Positions 1 to 11,910 of a stretch of DNA of 64,000 nt are shown here, piece after piece. Every line of letters starts with the position of its first letter. The stretch's first letter is position 1. Position numbers and translations under genes: made by a program. The stretch is from Gentiana macrophylla (taxonomy: Eukaryota; Streptophyta; Magnoliopsida; Gentianales; Gentianaceae). The stretch spans positions 22,281,541-22,345,540 of the forward strand of contig CM047814.1 in the NCBI GenBank assembly GCA_026214975.1, in the 5' to 3' direction. A model generated the notes under the pieces. The model was not told the origin of the DNA, searched no databases, and worked only from the letters and a program-made list of their open reading frames with translations.

Positions 1-1231
1 TACACCGCAAGGACTCCTGTGACGATTTATACATCATCAGTCTCGAAATAATTAATGTACATCTATTTGAATGCACGTCCTATTATTAAATCAAAATGCG
101 ATAAAAAGTCTCAAACTTAAAACTAAAAGCCGTCCTTGAAAGAATCGTAATTCACTTATACTGAAACTTCATCTATTTGAGCTACGTTTTTTTTCTATCA
201 CCGGCATCCAAGCCTGGCTGATTTCGAATGTGTCTGGCCACACTGATCGTTACTGGCATATACATTTAGAGACGTGGCGTAAACTGCTTGGTATTGGAGA
301 AACAATTTGCTGCACGCCCTGAAGTCGATCGTCCGCCTTTGCAAGTTTTGCCGTCTCAAATGGTTCAGAGAATCAAGAATCTCAAGCTCGTTTGGAACCT
401 CTAGGCTTGCGAAGATCCTGGGATGCTCTCTGCATGTTGCTTCTCATTTTTTTAATATATTTTTTCCACTTTTAGTGGTGTGATAACTTCTTGTTATTTT
501 TGCTTGCAACCTGTAAAGAACCTTCTCTGTTGGTGAAATAAAATTTGATCGCTTTGAAAAAGGAAAAAATCTTCATCACGCATAACTATGATCACTGCAT
601 ATGACCGCCCATTGTAAATGAGAACTTGGATCACCTGCTGTAAAATAGTGTTGTATCTTCTGCTGTCCCTTGTAAAAATGGTGTTTAAGAATTTTTTTCC
701 TTTTTCTTTTTGAGCTGAAATTCCCCCTTTGTCACCACTCCACCTGATGACAGCAGGCTGCTGTGTTTTGAACACAGCAGAGGATCCACCCCTGTAAATG
801 GTTGATTTAAATTAAAGTAGAGAGCGAGACAACTACCATATTTTGTCCAGAGACTATGATTCTCATTTGAAAAACATAACAACTAAGTGGGCACAAATGC
901 CATGTAAACAGTGCCTACATATTAAAAGGGAAGTAAGTAAATCATTAACATTCTAAAATTCACCTCTAGGTTAGTTTGAAAATATCGTTATAAAATTACT
1001 GGAAAATTAATATTGAAATCGAAATACTTTTATATAAAATTTGTACTGAAGTCCTTAGTGAAAAAAAAACTGGAATGATGACACCGTTCTAATTTGTGCC
1101 TAAAAAAGGTTCTGAATCTATGTAATATTATCATTTTTTTAAATTAAAAAATATATAAAGATACTAAACCTAAAAGAAATTTGAGTGTATATAGATTATT
1201 TTGACGAATCTCACCCTTTCACTTGTTTTAA
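1..1231. other. AT-rich intergenic DNA, no gene recognised
   Basis: No coding exon could be supported here. Around 440-570 there is a T-rich stretch followed by an AATAAA-like signal in a context resembling a transcript or LINE 3' end on the plus strand, but no domain is visible upstream. The rest is AT-rich with short homopolymers. The region ends at the target-site duplication of the DNA transposon that starts at 1240. Confidence 0.5.
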
Positions 1232-2194
1232 CTCATCGGCTATGTTGCACAGACATCACGCATCTGTGACACGTCATACGATGACGACACTCTGACACAT
1301 AATGATACTGGCTTAATTCTAAAATTTAACGACTCGACACGCCGCCTACACATTATATATATAATAAATAAAATTCAATTTACCAAAAAAATATCTGTAA
1401 ACATCTGAAAAAACTAGACAAAATAAGATAGGTATTGCATAAACTTTATGAATATCTAGAATAGATATTCTACCTCTATACGGTGCCAAAAAAAATTGTG
1501 ATTGACCTTCAAAATATTACAAATTGTAAAAATGATTCTTTATCAACAAAAAAATGTATAAATTTGATACGACGTATTATTTATTTAATTATTATAGAAA
1601 TGAAAATTGTGTATTTTAACGTTTTCATTGAAGAAAACTTAAATAAAGAAAATAAATTTAAAAAAGGGCTAATTATTTAAAAGGACTGATTTTCAACTTA
1701 TTAGGGGTAATAGGACACTCCGAAATCTTATTTAGTTATAAGGACATTCTAATTTTAAAAGGAAACTTATTTAGTTATAGGACATTCTAATTTTAAGTGG
1801 ATAAAGAGGAAGAAGGAAAAAAAAGGAAGAAAGGGAAAAAAAAAGAAGCTCTCAAAGGAAAAAAAAAAAAAAAAAAGAAAAAAAAATGCTTTTTTTTTTT
1901 TTTTTTTAATTCACCATATGCCTAAACGCCATATATTTTGATCTAAAACTCGATCATCATAATTTTTTCACTAAAATTCATATTTGTTCGTCTTCTTTAT
2001 TCTAAAATCAAATTTTATATTTTTCCGAATACATTTCAAAAATCAATTTTTTTCTTCATAAAAATCGACGTGGCGTATTGATCACCGTCCATACATTGAC
2101 AACCGACATCCATTAACCACCCGATGCAATGACCGCGATTCATTGAATACCATGATGTATTGACCGCGCGATCCATTGACAACTTTGATTAGTG

Positions 2195-2335
2195 GCATCT
2201 CATTGTATAAGTCATCAATGTCATCAGATCCGACATCAATGCCACTGCGTAAGTCAACAATGCCATTTGCATCGTACATCAATGCCATCGCGATAAGTCA
2301 TCAATGCCATCGCATAATCAAGAATGTCATCGCGT
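2195..2335. repeat. Minisatellite array 1 (CATCAATG-type)
   Basis: Repeats of about 20-25 bp are built on AAGTCATCAATGCCATCGC-like units, with TGATGT/CATCAA variants. The ORFs seen across it on both strands are by-products of the repeat and are not called as genes. Confidence 0.75.
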
Positions 2336-2699
2336 AAGAAAAAAAAAAAAGGAAAAAAGGGAACGACAAAGAGTGTTTTTATTTTATTTTTATTTTTAAA
2401 TTCATCATATTTATAAACGCCATATATTTTGATCTAAAACTCGGATCATCATAATTTTTCACTAAAATTCATATTTTTCGCCTTTCTTTATTCTAAAATC
2501 AAATTTGATATTTTTCCGAATAAATTTCATAAATCAATTTTTTCTTCATAAAAATCTACGTGGCGTATTCATCACCATCATATATTGACCATCTACCCCG
2601 ATGTATTGACCATCGGGATCCATTAACCACCCCGATGCAATGACCGCGCGATTCATTGAATACAATGATGTATTGACCACCGCGATCCATTGACAACCT

Positions 2700-2850
2700 T
2701 GATCAATGACATCTCATTGTATAAGTCATCAATGTCATTGCATCGTGACATCAATGTCATCGCATCGACATCAATGTCATCGCGATCGACATCAATGTCA
2801 CCGCGCATAAGTCATCAATGTCACCGCATAATCAAGAATGTCACTGCGAT
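2700..2850. repeat. Minisatellite array 2 (CATCAATG-type)
   Basis: This array has the same motif as array 1, here mostly GACATCAATGTCATCGC and ATAAGTCATCAATGTC. It lies in the second copy of the 491-bp duplication. Confidence 0.75.
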
Positions 2851-3489
2851 AAGCCCGGACCACCAAGATGAACATATAGGGCACTCTTGTCAATCTCTTG
2901 ATGATGGTAACTCTTGCACACATAGTAAAACACACTTTACAATAATAGGCCACCCAGATTAACTATCACCAAAGAACTCCAACCAAAAATCCACCAACCA
3001 TAATTGTTGTAAGCTCACCATGATTATCCCCACCATTAACCACAATCGATGAGAATATAGTGTGATCACCCACAAATAGCCATATACACAAAAACAAGGT
3101 CGAAAAGCTATCATGGTCCCGCCTTTTAACAATTCATAGTTGCAAGCTCAAAACCGGCTCCAATATAAAACCACGCTAGCCAAATGCCATAAAGCACTTA
3201 TATCAACCTCGCAACCCAAGAAACAGGACAAAGACAACCATAAGAGAAAAGAAAAACAACCCCAAACTATGAGTATCCACATCTATTATAAGCGACACTT
3301 AAACCCAAAAAGACTTAATTGTAAGCCACCATGGTGAGTGAAACCCATAAGAAGGTAATAAAAGCCTCCTAGATCGTGACTTGTGTCTTGCGAAAGCAAA
3401 AGGGACTATATCATCTATTATAAGCACCCAAATACATTTGTCAACTAATTAGTAAAACACAATCTATGAATGTTCGAATGTTTCTCTAG

Positions 3490-3720
3490 ACGTGTTATTG
3501 TGTCACCGCTTGAGACATCAATGTCACCGCATAAGTCGTCAATGTCATTTGCATCAAACATCAATGTCACTGCATAAGTCGTCAATGTCCCCAGCATCGA
3601 CATCAATGTCACTGCATAAGTCATCAATGTCCCTGCATGATCGACATCAATGTCATCAGATAAGTCAACAATATCCCCATCGATCACCATCAATGTCACT
3701 CCATCAAGTAGCATGTAAAT
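3490..3720. repeat. Minisatellite array 3 (CATCAATG-type)
   Basis: A third array of the same unit, with alternating ACATCAATGTCAC and GCATAAGTCGTCAATGTC pieces. It lies about 650 bp beyond array 2 and lacks the long flanking unit. Low-complexity ORFs on both strands are artefacts of the repeat. Confidence 0.75.
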
Positions 3721-4868
3721 CGTAAAAATATTTCTTAATTCGTAGTTCTTGAGCTTACACTTGTTTGTCAAAATGCATATAAACACAGGGAGACCGTAAG
3801 TAAACGAGGATCATCTTTTTTCTTTTAGAAATACATACATATATATACACATGTATAAACAAGAATCAGACACAAGACTGATGTACATCAAACATATCAA
3901 ATTTCCAAAGAAAGAATCAAATCAAAGTACTCGGTATCACTTAAAACCGCACTCATATAATTGTTCTATACTCAAATCAACTACTTCAAATCGTTAATAT
4001 CATCAAATTTTGACAAAATTCATTCACATTCATCATTTACTGAATGCTTTTCTTTTTTGAAATATACAAAAGGTTTCTTTCTAATTAGTTATCATCACTT
4101 TAAACGCCATCTCCATCATTCCATGTTTTGCTTCATTTGTATCATCAAAAAGGTCTTAATTCGTGTTCTTTATGGGCATAAGTATATTTTCCATTGTAAG
4201 TTTAATTGATATAGTAGTTAAAATAAGAAGAAAAAAATCCAATTAAATCAAGTAAAAACATGATTAAAGTAAAAAAAAAAAAAAAAAAAAACTTGAAAAT
4301 GCATCCTCAAGTGCTTTCATCCGCTCCATAGTCAAGACCTCCGATAAATAAATTTCATCGATGACATTGACTGGATGCCATTCAACATCTGGGGATTTGT
4401 GCACTCATTGCAAAGTTGTTGCTTGAATTCGGTCTCAAGATACTTCCGAACTCGTTAAACATCACCATTTCTATCTGCAAACTAAGAAAGAAAAAACGGA
4501 TCAAACGATTGAGACGGGAGAAGGATGAATTTTCGGGAGAGTTTAATAAGCAGAAAAAAGAGGTTCGGATTGCTCAAATTGGGCATTGATATGTGGGAAG
4601 GTGGAATTAAAAAAAGAAATTAGATTGTCCTTATAACATAATAAGTTTTTGGAGTGTCCTAAATGATCATTAAGTCTCTAACGACGGCCTTATAACTAAT
4701 AATCACTTTAAAAAATTGGATTCAAGAGTGTCGGGGATTGTCGGACATTTAAATATTAAATAATATTAATTTAATCAACCGACACATATAGAACATATCG
4801 GAACTCGTGTCATATCTTGTGTGCAGACGGCGATCAGATTGAAGTGTTAGTGCAACATAGCTCATCGG

Positions 4869-5075
4869 TCACCGTAGAAGAATTCTCTTTTCTTCCGAAT
4901 TCCCGTAAGAAATCACAAACAAAACAAACGGAAACGGAAAAAACGGAAACGGAAACGGAAACGCAAACACTCGATAGTAGTACCTGAGAAAATTAGGGCT
5001 AAAAGAATTTTAGCCGTCGTGGTGGTGATTGTGTAAATTCTTAGTCGGCTCTCAAATTCGTGTGTTTTTTCAGCA
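4869..5075 (+). promoter_or_regulatory. Proximal promoter and 5' leader of the ATP synthase e-like gene
   Basis: Only about 207 bp separate the transposon's TSD from the start codon, so this stretch holds what remains of the original upstream DNA. It contains a GGAAAC hexamer repeat around 4929-4970 and a small dyad, GGCTAAAA and TTTTAGCC separated by 3 nt, near 5000. No clear TATA box is visible. The core promoter may be TATA-less or may use transposon sequence; neither can be decided from sequence alone. Confidence 0.4.
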
Positions 5076-8000
5076 ATGTCGCTTCCTGCAGGACCCTACT
5101 CCGGCAAGAGCACTCTCGCTCTGGTAATCCATTCACCACCTCTCTCCGACTATTTTATTTCTCTACTTTTTTTTTCTTCCTAGTTGTAGGGAGTTTAATC
5201 TAGTTATTGGCAGGTGGCTCGTGTCTCAGCCTTCACTGTAGGACTTGCTTATGGAAGTGTGAAGCTCAAGTATCTCAAGGTACTTCATTTAATCCATTTT
5301 GTTCCTTTTTTTTATTTTTATGTTAGGTAGTTTGGACGTGTTTCATTTTGTGCTCCGTCTGTTAAGAACTCTGGGCGCTTGGGAGATTGATGGGCTTTCG
5401 GATTGGATTTATATTTGATTTTTTTTTTTTTGACTGTATGCGTTTTTGTAGTGATTGTGATCAGCTTTCCTTTTCATAGGCATAACAAGGAAAACTCTGT
5501 TGGATTGGATGAAAAATTAATTGAAATTTTCTTAGAATATAGTGCAGTAGTAATTCTTCATTAGAAACTACTGTTCATAAAAGTCGAGGCAAGTGCAGCT
5601 TTAAAGTATTAAGTATTTCTGAGTGTTGAACTTGACTTGTGATTAGTATGTAATAAGAATGGTAGATCTCATGGACAATGAATAAGAACCATTTTGTAAT
5701 CCAACTGGGTATCAGGATGTGATTCCATGATCCTGCTTTGCTGGATTGTAAAATGGAGGGTAGACTAGGGAAAGCCGAGGTGGTTTCCTCCGGTTGGTAT
5801 TTGATCAGAGTATCGTGTTACGATCGTAACCAAAGTGCATCTGCATACTCAAATTTTCCCTGATCAGCAGGGGCAACTTTCTTCTAGGGCAAAAGACATT
5901 GGAGGCCCCTCAACTATTAAGATAGTAAACTTTAGACCCCTATTTTTTTAACAAACAAGCTGGCCCCCCTCCCCCCCCCCCCTTTTTTTTTTTTTTTTTT
6001 TTTTATAACAAACTTCCCCTATTTTTAAACGAACTGGCCCATATAATCTATTAAAAATTATACATTTTGGCCCTTCCGACCGATGTAAAAGGAATATACC
6101 TCTTTTTTTTTTTGGAAACGAAAATATGATTAAGAACAAATAACAAAGAACAAAGATTACAGAGTCCTCATAGAAACTAGCTCCCTCTGTCATACAAGAA
6201 GGGAACAGCCAGTTTCAGGCTTTCAGCTCTTTCCTAGCAAAAGAATGTTGAAGTTTCTATTCAAATGCAAAATAGTACACCCTGAAATGGAGTTCACGAC
6301 ACGAGGAACTCGATTTTTTTATAATGGAACACTACTCCAAAGGACTCCCAGAATCTAGAGCTATAAGCTGCAACAAATATTTGGAACCGGTCTTGATTAT
6401 CAGATTGCTCCATCCTCTTTTAATGGCAGACATTAAAGCATCAGACTACCTCCGCTTTTGCTCTCAAGGCAGAGTTAACATCATAAAAGGAGCAGCCTCA
6501 GACCTCCTGCAGATTGTGATTTTCATCCAAGACAGCAATACCTCTATCAGAAGGCTTCATATCATTGATCCAGGAAGCATCTGCTTGCAAGATTTGATTT
6601 TTTTTTGTTGCTCAGCTTCTGTAGAATCCGCAACACGAACAACATTAGCCGGAGAAGATAGATCATCATCCCCCTCTACTCCAGATTGAGTGGAAGCATC
6701 AACACTGCTGTTAATAGAAACAAATTCATTCCTGGCTTTTTAAAACTTCCAAAAGAGAAAAAGAGAAAGCTCCATCCTTTCCTTTCGTAGAGGAAATTTA
6801 GCTTGTACAATCTTGTCCCACCAAAAGAGATATAGAGAAATTCGAATCCTCAAAATCATTCCACTGATCCACTGACAACCTTCAGACTTGCTCAGCTAGA
6901 GTGCACTTCACATGTATATGATTAGTAGTTTCCTCGCCTTTCAAACATATAGGACACAAAGGAGAATCAACTATCTTTTCAACAAAGGGGCTAGCTTTGT
7001 TGGGCAAAATGTTTCTTCTGCATCCCTGATCTAGGATTCAGTTCATTAGAACCGACATTAGGGAGAAGGTGAAGCTTATAGAAAATAAAATTGTTGGCTG
7101 TGTTAAGCGTAAAAAGGCCATTAGCAGAGGGTTTCCAAATAAGAGGATCATCGAGGCCACATGAGCTAATAGGGATGGCTTGAATTTGACAAACATCTAC
7201 AGGCCGAAATCATTCAGAAAGTTTTTTTTTCCATCCCAAGTACCATCAGACTTAGGGAAGTAGGTTTTAAGTTGGGAGAGTCTGGAATCCAGTTATCATC
7301 CCAAGCATTAATGCTAACTCCATAACACACCACAACACAGCCCCTTTAACAAAAGGCAAGGCAGAAAAATTACTTTTCCAAAAGAAAGATCCAGTGGTCG
7401 AAGGTTTAGTGCTAAGGAGGGATGTTTGAGGATGATACTTAGCTTTAAGGACTCTAGTTATTATTAACTCTGGATATTTCAACAATCCGCATACTTGCTT
7501 GGCCTAGAAAGCTAAATTAAGATTTCAAGATCTGTAAAGCCAAGGCCCCCCAGCCCTTTAGCTCTACATATATTGACCCAGCTAAGCCAATGAATACCTT
7601 TCTTGTTGCCAACCTCATTTCCCACCAAAGTTTTCCATAAGGCTAGTCAAAATTCTACCCAAGCCCTTTGGCAATTTGAGGCAAGACATAGGGTTAGAAG
7701 GCAGAGCCAAAAATACATATTTAATATTTTAGCATAATCCCCTTGCCACCCTGACTGAGGTTATATTTCCAGTTAGAAAGCTTGGCAGCCCATTTTAGAC
7801 TTTATGTAATTAAAGGATTCCATTTTTGATCTTTCAATAAAAAGAGGTAAGCCTAGATACCATGGCGAGCTTCTTTGAGATCCATAAGAGTCTTAGTAAT
7901 AGCATTCTTGAGCTCCAAACCAACATTCCTGCTTAAAAACACAGCAGATTTTTGCCAGTCAATGGTCTGCCCTGAACAAGTTTCATACACATCAAAGATG

Positions 8001-8922
8001 CCATTCATAACCAATGCTTGAGTTGGATCATCTTTACACATAATAAGACTATCGTTTGCAAAAAATAAATGGGTAAAATTGTCCAACAACTAATCATCTT
8101 CCGTAGGCTCTTTCTTGTCTGAACCAACCACCTTTATTTGTCTTCTTCAAAGCTTGCGGTAGCCAAAAAAAAACAAAAAAAACGCACAGCGCCAAAGACT
8201 GAAAAATTCTCTTCCTCTTCCTGGTGTCTACGAAATATGGAAATTGTGCCGCCCTCGTTTCTAATCGTAATTGGCTTTTCCAAAAGCTCCAGCATGTCAA
8301 AGTCAGTTTGAAAGAGATGAACGTTTGATTCCTTACCCCAATTCTTTTTTGGAAGCTGTCAATCTGTGCTGTGTCAACCTGCTAAGGGGAGTGCTAGATT
8401 ATTTGAAAGATGTACTTACAAAAGGGAAGGTCATTAATTAATTGTGAAGACCAATTAGGAGATGATGCCGATAACTAGATTTGGATAGAAATTAATTGTT
8501 CCATGTAATTAAGCTGTGGTTTTGGATATGAGTCAAAAGGAAAAAAGTATGGGTTTTAATTTATTGATGTAACAGAAGATTAATGCTAGATTAAAAGTTG
8601 AGATATGCAGGAGCAAGTAATTGGTGAATTTGGGAAGATAGAGGAGTGCTTGAAGTTTTTAAGGTTTGATGAATTTTCTGGAATTTCACGTGGTGGTTAT
8701 GGAGGTTTCTGGGAGTGTTTTTAGCGGCAGGGTTGAAGAGGACGAGGGAATGCTGATGAAGAATCATGAATGTACAAATTTATCCGGAAAGGGCCCTTTA
8801 TTTTATCATGCGAGTTTAACATTGTTCAGTTTCCTTGTCGTTTTTAACTAACCAGGCATTGTATGATTTAAGTTAGGAAACCTGATGCTCTTTGTGGTGT
8901 GTATATAAACCAACTCAAGGTT

Positions 8923-8960
<38 letters not shown>

Positions 8961-9155
8961 CTCTTAAAAGACATCTGCTACTTTTTACAGTTTTGATGAC
9001 TTTAGTTCATCCTCTGCTACGTTTAGTGCTTAGATAATTGCTTGTTTCAGTTGATGTTATATCTATCGTTATTGAGTTTTTGGCATGATTTGTGAACGTT
9101 GCAGGCAAAGGCAAAGTCTCACAAGAAAGCTGAAGCAAAGAAGGCTTCCCATTGA
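5076..9155 (+). CDS. ATP synthase subunit e-like mitochondrial small protein (3 exons)
   Basis: The coding sequence is spliced from 5076-5123, 5214-5279 and 9105-9155, giving 54 residues. Both introns have GT..AG ends, all junctions fall between codons, and the frame is open from ATG to TGA. The protein starts MSLPAGPYSGKS, has one hydrophobic segment at residues 14-32 and a very Lys/Ala-rich tail (KAKSHKKAEAKKASH). The segment contains GLAYG (residues 26-30), a GxxxG motif typical of mitochondrial ATP synthase subunit e, used in other eukaryotes for dimerising the F1Fo complex in the inner membrane. Length and sequence agree with the small plant proteins called ATP synthase E chain in Arabidopsis; that match is from memory. 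The gene looks intact. Intron 2 is 3,825 bp, swollen by an antisense LINE, and a DNA transposon lies just upstream. Confidence 0.85.
6102..8090 (-). mobile_element. 5'-truncated L1-type LINE, antisense in intron 2
   Basis: The element reads on the minus strand from about 8090 down to a poly(A) tail, seen as a T tract at 6102-6113. Three parts of a plant L1 ORF2 appear in the right order. The end of the RT lies near 7855-8089, with an LFFANDSLIM motif matching the family's FADDS box and a later SGQTIDWQKS. The connecting region lies near 7267-7485, with RVLKAKYHPQ. A zinc-binding zf-RVT domain (CPIC, then HIHVKC) lies near 6850-6970. An RNase H-like segment (DASW, then SALRAKAE) lies near 6460-6615. 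Frameshifts and stops interrupt it throughout. The 5' half of the element is absent. It is antisense to the host gene, so a splice effect is possible but not shown. Confidence 0.8.
6460..8089 (-). pseudogene. LINE ORF2 remnant: RT tail, zf-RVT, RNase H
   Basis: This is the decayed coding part of the LINE in intron 2. The first catalytic Asp of the RT FADD box is Asn (FAND), and the reading frame is broken several times between the RT tail and the RNase H-like segment. It is non-functional as it stands. The zf-RVT and C-terminal RNase H order is that of plant L1 elements. Confidence 0.7.
8100..9104 (+). other. Remainder of intron 2, no feature recognised
   Basis: This is AT-rich intron sequence with a long T tract at about 8923-8960. 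No domain or repeat with clear ends was found. The 3' splice site is the AG at 9103-9104 preceded by a T-rich stretch. Confidence 0.6.
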
Positions 9156-9320
9156 TGACGAGGATGGGGTGCAACTTCTTGTATTAGCAATATGATCGTG
9201 CAACTTATGGATTATCGTGCGACTTGTTTTGTCTATTTATAAACTTTCAGGCTTGATGCTACTTCTGTTGTCGTGCATTTTTCTGCAAAATTTAATTTGA
9301 AATATTAATAAGCTATCAGA
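9156..9320 (+). other. Probable 3' UTR of the ATP synthase e-like gene
   Basis: The sequence after the stop codon contains T-rich and ATTTAAT/AATATTAATAA-like stretches around 9285-9312 that could act as plant polyadenylation signals. The actual cleavage site cannot be read from sequence. Confidence 0.4.
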
Positions 9321-10992
9321 TTTCATACCAATATTGTCTGTTTTTGTTGTGAATGTGTCTGAGAAAACTTGAGTAATTATGTTTGATGCCTAGCGTCTCG
9401 TTATATTAGAAATTGTTTGAGTCTGAGTTTGAGTAATACAGCTTTTGCTAGGATATGCAGCATTGGCTTCAAAATTCTAGCTGTTGTGTAAGCAGGGCTT
9501 AGAATTTAATTTGAAGACACAGTATACTATCAAATTGACTTTTACCCAATAAGCAAGCTATGGGTTGCACCCTTCAAAGCCTTCGTTGAGAATTTTTTTG
9601 AAATTCTTAAAATTTGGCTCCCTGTTAAAAAGAGAAAAGGAATTTCATGGTTGAACTGCAACTGATTTCTTCCCCCTCCATAAAAATTGAGATGATTTTA
9701 GCTTCTTATTTTTATTTTTTAGAATCGACTCTTGCATGATTAATTACATAATTTATTCTTGTGAAAGTTTCTGGCTAATTTGGATTGAATTCAGCGCACA
9801 CCATCTCAAAATTGCTGCAGAATTTAGTAAACCGTAGTGTCGAGTCAGATTTTTGTGCAGTTATTGACTCGACACGTGAGGTGTAACTGGTGGAACAAAT
9901 GAGGCGGGTATAATATTAGTAGGGGTAGGATGAGGGTTACACTCTCAACCCCTCTACGTACTCTGGGAGACCTCATCGAGTGAAAGTTGTTCATCTGCTA
10001 CCGTTAATATAAAGACGAGAGGTTTGTAACCGAAGATAAAGACAATATGAAGATTTATATTATTCATCTATAAAAATACTTTCTTTTTTAGATGAAAAAA
10101 AAGAGAAATAAATTAGCTCTAAAAAAAGAGAAACAAAATGGCCAAAAAGCTCTTGTAGTGGACCACTGCATCAATTTGTCTTGGTTAAAATTATCAATAA
10201 TATATGGGGTTGCCGGCAACAAACACTATGTAGTAGGACAAAGTTAATTTGATGGTGATGAGTCTGCCGATTCTGTTTGGATTTACCCAATTAATTGATA
10301 TTGTTTGCCATTCCCTTTTGCTTTTGGGAGATTCGGCTAGCTAACTGCTACTTCTGACCAACTGCTTCCCGCATTTCCTCCATCTTGCACCACTATACTT
10401 TATCCCAAAATCATGTTTAGATGGAAGAAAAATACGAGACTCAATAACGCCCAACACCCCGTTCTTTAGGTCGTTGAGACATTTCATTCATATATATATA
10501 TTTTTAATTATAACAATTTCCGTCAATTTCTCATCAATTGAGACTGAAAAGTTTCATTTGAACATCACATTCGTAAGGATTTCACGCTCCTTTATCGGCT
10601 CAACATTATCACTCATTTAATCCTCTCGTTTTTCCAGTAAAAACAAATTAAAAAAATCATCTCATTTAACACCTTCCCCTTTTCTCTATTAAAATAAACT
10701 TCTGATTGCTCCTATTTTACCGTGTATTTCATTTGATAAATTCACCCAAACAAATTTTATTCGTACTCCATGAAATCTTTACTAGCGTGATGTAGAAACG
10801 CGATTTTTCTGTCTCAGTTGTCGGAAAAAAATTGCAAAAATTAAGTGGAAAAAACGTCAAAACAAAAAAATGAATGCATATTATAACTTTGACCTAATGG
10901 CAGGATGTTTTGCGATGTTCACTCAAAAATACCATTAGAGTGTTGTAATTACGTTCATTCCGGGTGTAAAGAATTATAGATGTCGATATTAA
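9321..10992. other. Gene-free intergenic DNA
   Basis: No ORF with a recognisable domain, no RNA gene and no element with clear ends were found. There is a purine-rich stretch around 10080-10140 and scattered AT-rich sequence. Confidence 0.5.
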
Positions 10993-11244
10993 TACCCTCC
11001 GTTTCGAAATAACTGAGGCATTTATAAAAAACACGCATATTAAAAATATGAGTTAATGCTTTAATTTGAATGTCAAAATGACTATAATTAATGTAATTTG
11101 TATTTATTCTCCATCCCTTAATAAATAAAGGTAGATGTAGGAAAAATACAATAAATACTGCATTGGAAATGTAACTGTCTTAGTTATTTTGAAACGAATT
11201 CTTTTGACAACTGCCTCAATTATTTCGAAACGGATGGAGAATTA
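10993..11244. mobile_element. Stowaway-like MITE
   Basis: The element is about 250 bp with matching inverted ends: CCCTCCGTTTCGAAATAA on the left and TTATTTCGAAACGGATGGAG, one base longer with a mismatch, on the right. It is bounded by TA on each side, the Tc1/mariner target. The CTCCGTTTCGAAATAA end is the well-known Stowaway type. It has no coding capacity. Confidence 0.75.
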
Positions 11245-11689
11245 CGTATCAAATTAAATGATGAGAACATTTCCGAATGTGGTACTTACGTGTCTTAATT
11301 GCAATTAAAGTGTTGTTTTGGATATTCTAGAATAAGAATGGTACAATATTCCGCGCAAAAAGAGAGAGAAGAGGATGGTGCAATATTGGAAGAGGATCCC
11401 CTGCTTTTAGAACATAACAGTGGCCCTGTTGTGAATGAAAGGGAAGCTGCCATGTGTATTATGAATTATCTGAGCCCTTCGTTCTTCTTTTCTGTTTATA
11501 AAATTCAAAAGAGCAGCACCACCCTTATTTCTTGAATATTTCTTGAAAAATAGTTAAACCCTGGTCATGAATTTCCTCACTCTTCTGTCTTACGATATGA
11601 GTATAAATATTAGGGGGAATGAGGGAGAAGGAAATAAATATTTCATCAATTGAGTAGAAGGACAGCTTTTTGAAACTTTTGCATAAAGG

Positions 11690-11910
11690 ACAAAACTATT
11701 TATTCATCGTCGAAATTCACTTGTTTTCAAAATTCATTGCTTTAAATTCATTTGACGAAATTCACTGTCATCGAAATTCACTAATTTTCAAAATTCATCG
11801 TCGAAATTCACTAATTTTCGAGATTCACCGTCGAATTCACATATCGAAATTCACCGATTTTGGGATTCACTGGGGATTCACCGATTTTCGGGATTCATTG
11901 TTTGTCATTC
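11690..11910. repeat. Minisatellite (AAATTCACYGATTTTC-like)
   Basis: About ten degenerate units of 17-30 bp are built on GAAATTCACTAATTTTC and GGGATTCACCGATTTTC. The overlapping plus-strand ORF is rich in His, Phe and Ile only because of the repeat. Confidence 0.7.

Larger units (their letters stand above)
1910..2870. repeat. Tandem duplication of a ~491-bp unit inside the DNA transposon
   Basis: The block starting at 1910 is repeated with few differences from 2401. Both copies carry the same order of landmarks: an ACGCCATATATTTTGATC stretch, an AT-rich segment, GTGGCGTATT, then the CATTGA/CATCAATG minisatellite. Small indels separate the copies. Each unit therefore carries its own minisatellite array. 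Confidence 0.8.
1240..4860. mobile_element. 3.6-kb non-autonomous DNA transposon (hAT- or Mutator-like)
   Basis: The ends are perfect 11-bp terminal inverted repeats: CTATGTTGCAC on the left and GTGCAACATAG on the right. They are flanked by identical 8-bp direct repeats CTCATCGG at 1232-1239 and 4861-4868, the expected target-site duplication. An 8-bp duplication points to hAT; a ninth base mismatches, so a Mutator-like element with a 9-bp duplication is possible. A second inverted pair lies further in, around 1690-1800 and 4610-4710 (GGACACTCC-type motifs). The interior has no transposase ORF. It consists of AT-rich DNA, a 491-bp duplication and three minisatellite arrays. Its right end lies about 215 bp upstream of the start codon at 5076, so it forms the distal promoter side of that gene. 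Boundaries are well supported; the superfamily is an inference. Confidence 0.8.

Noticed and set aside
2082..3786. Several ORFs on both strands in the 2-3.8 kb region
   Set aside because: They run through CATCAATG minisatellite arrays and consist of repeated residues; no domain or codon signal.
11299..11535. 78-residue plus-strand ORF next to the MITE
   Set aside because: No homology recognised, no neighbouring exon or promoter signal; likely chance.
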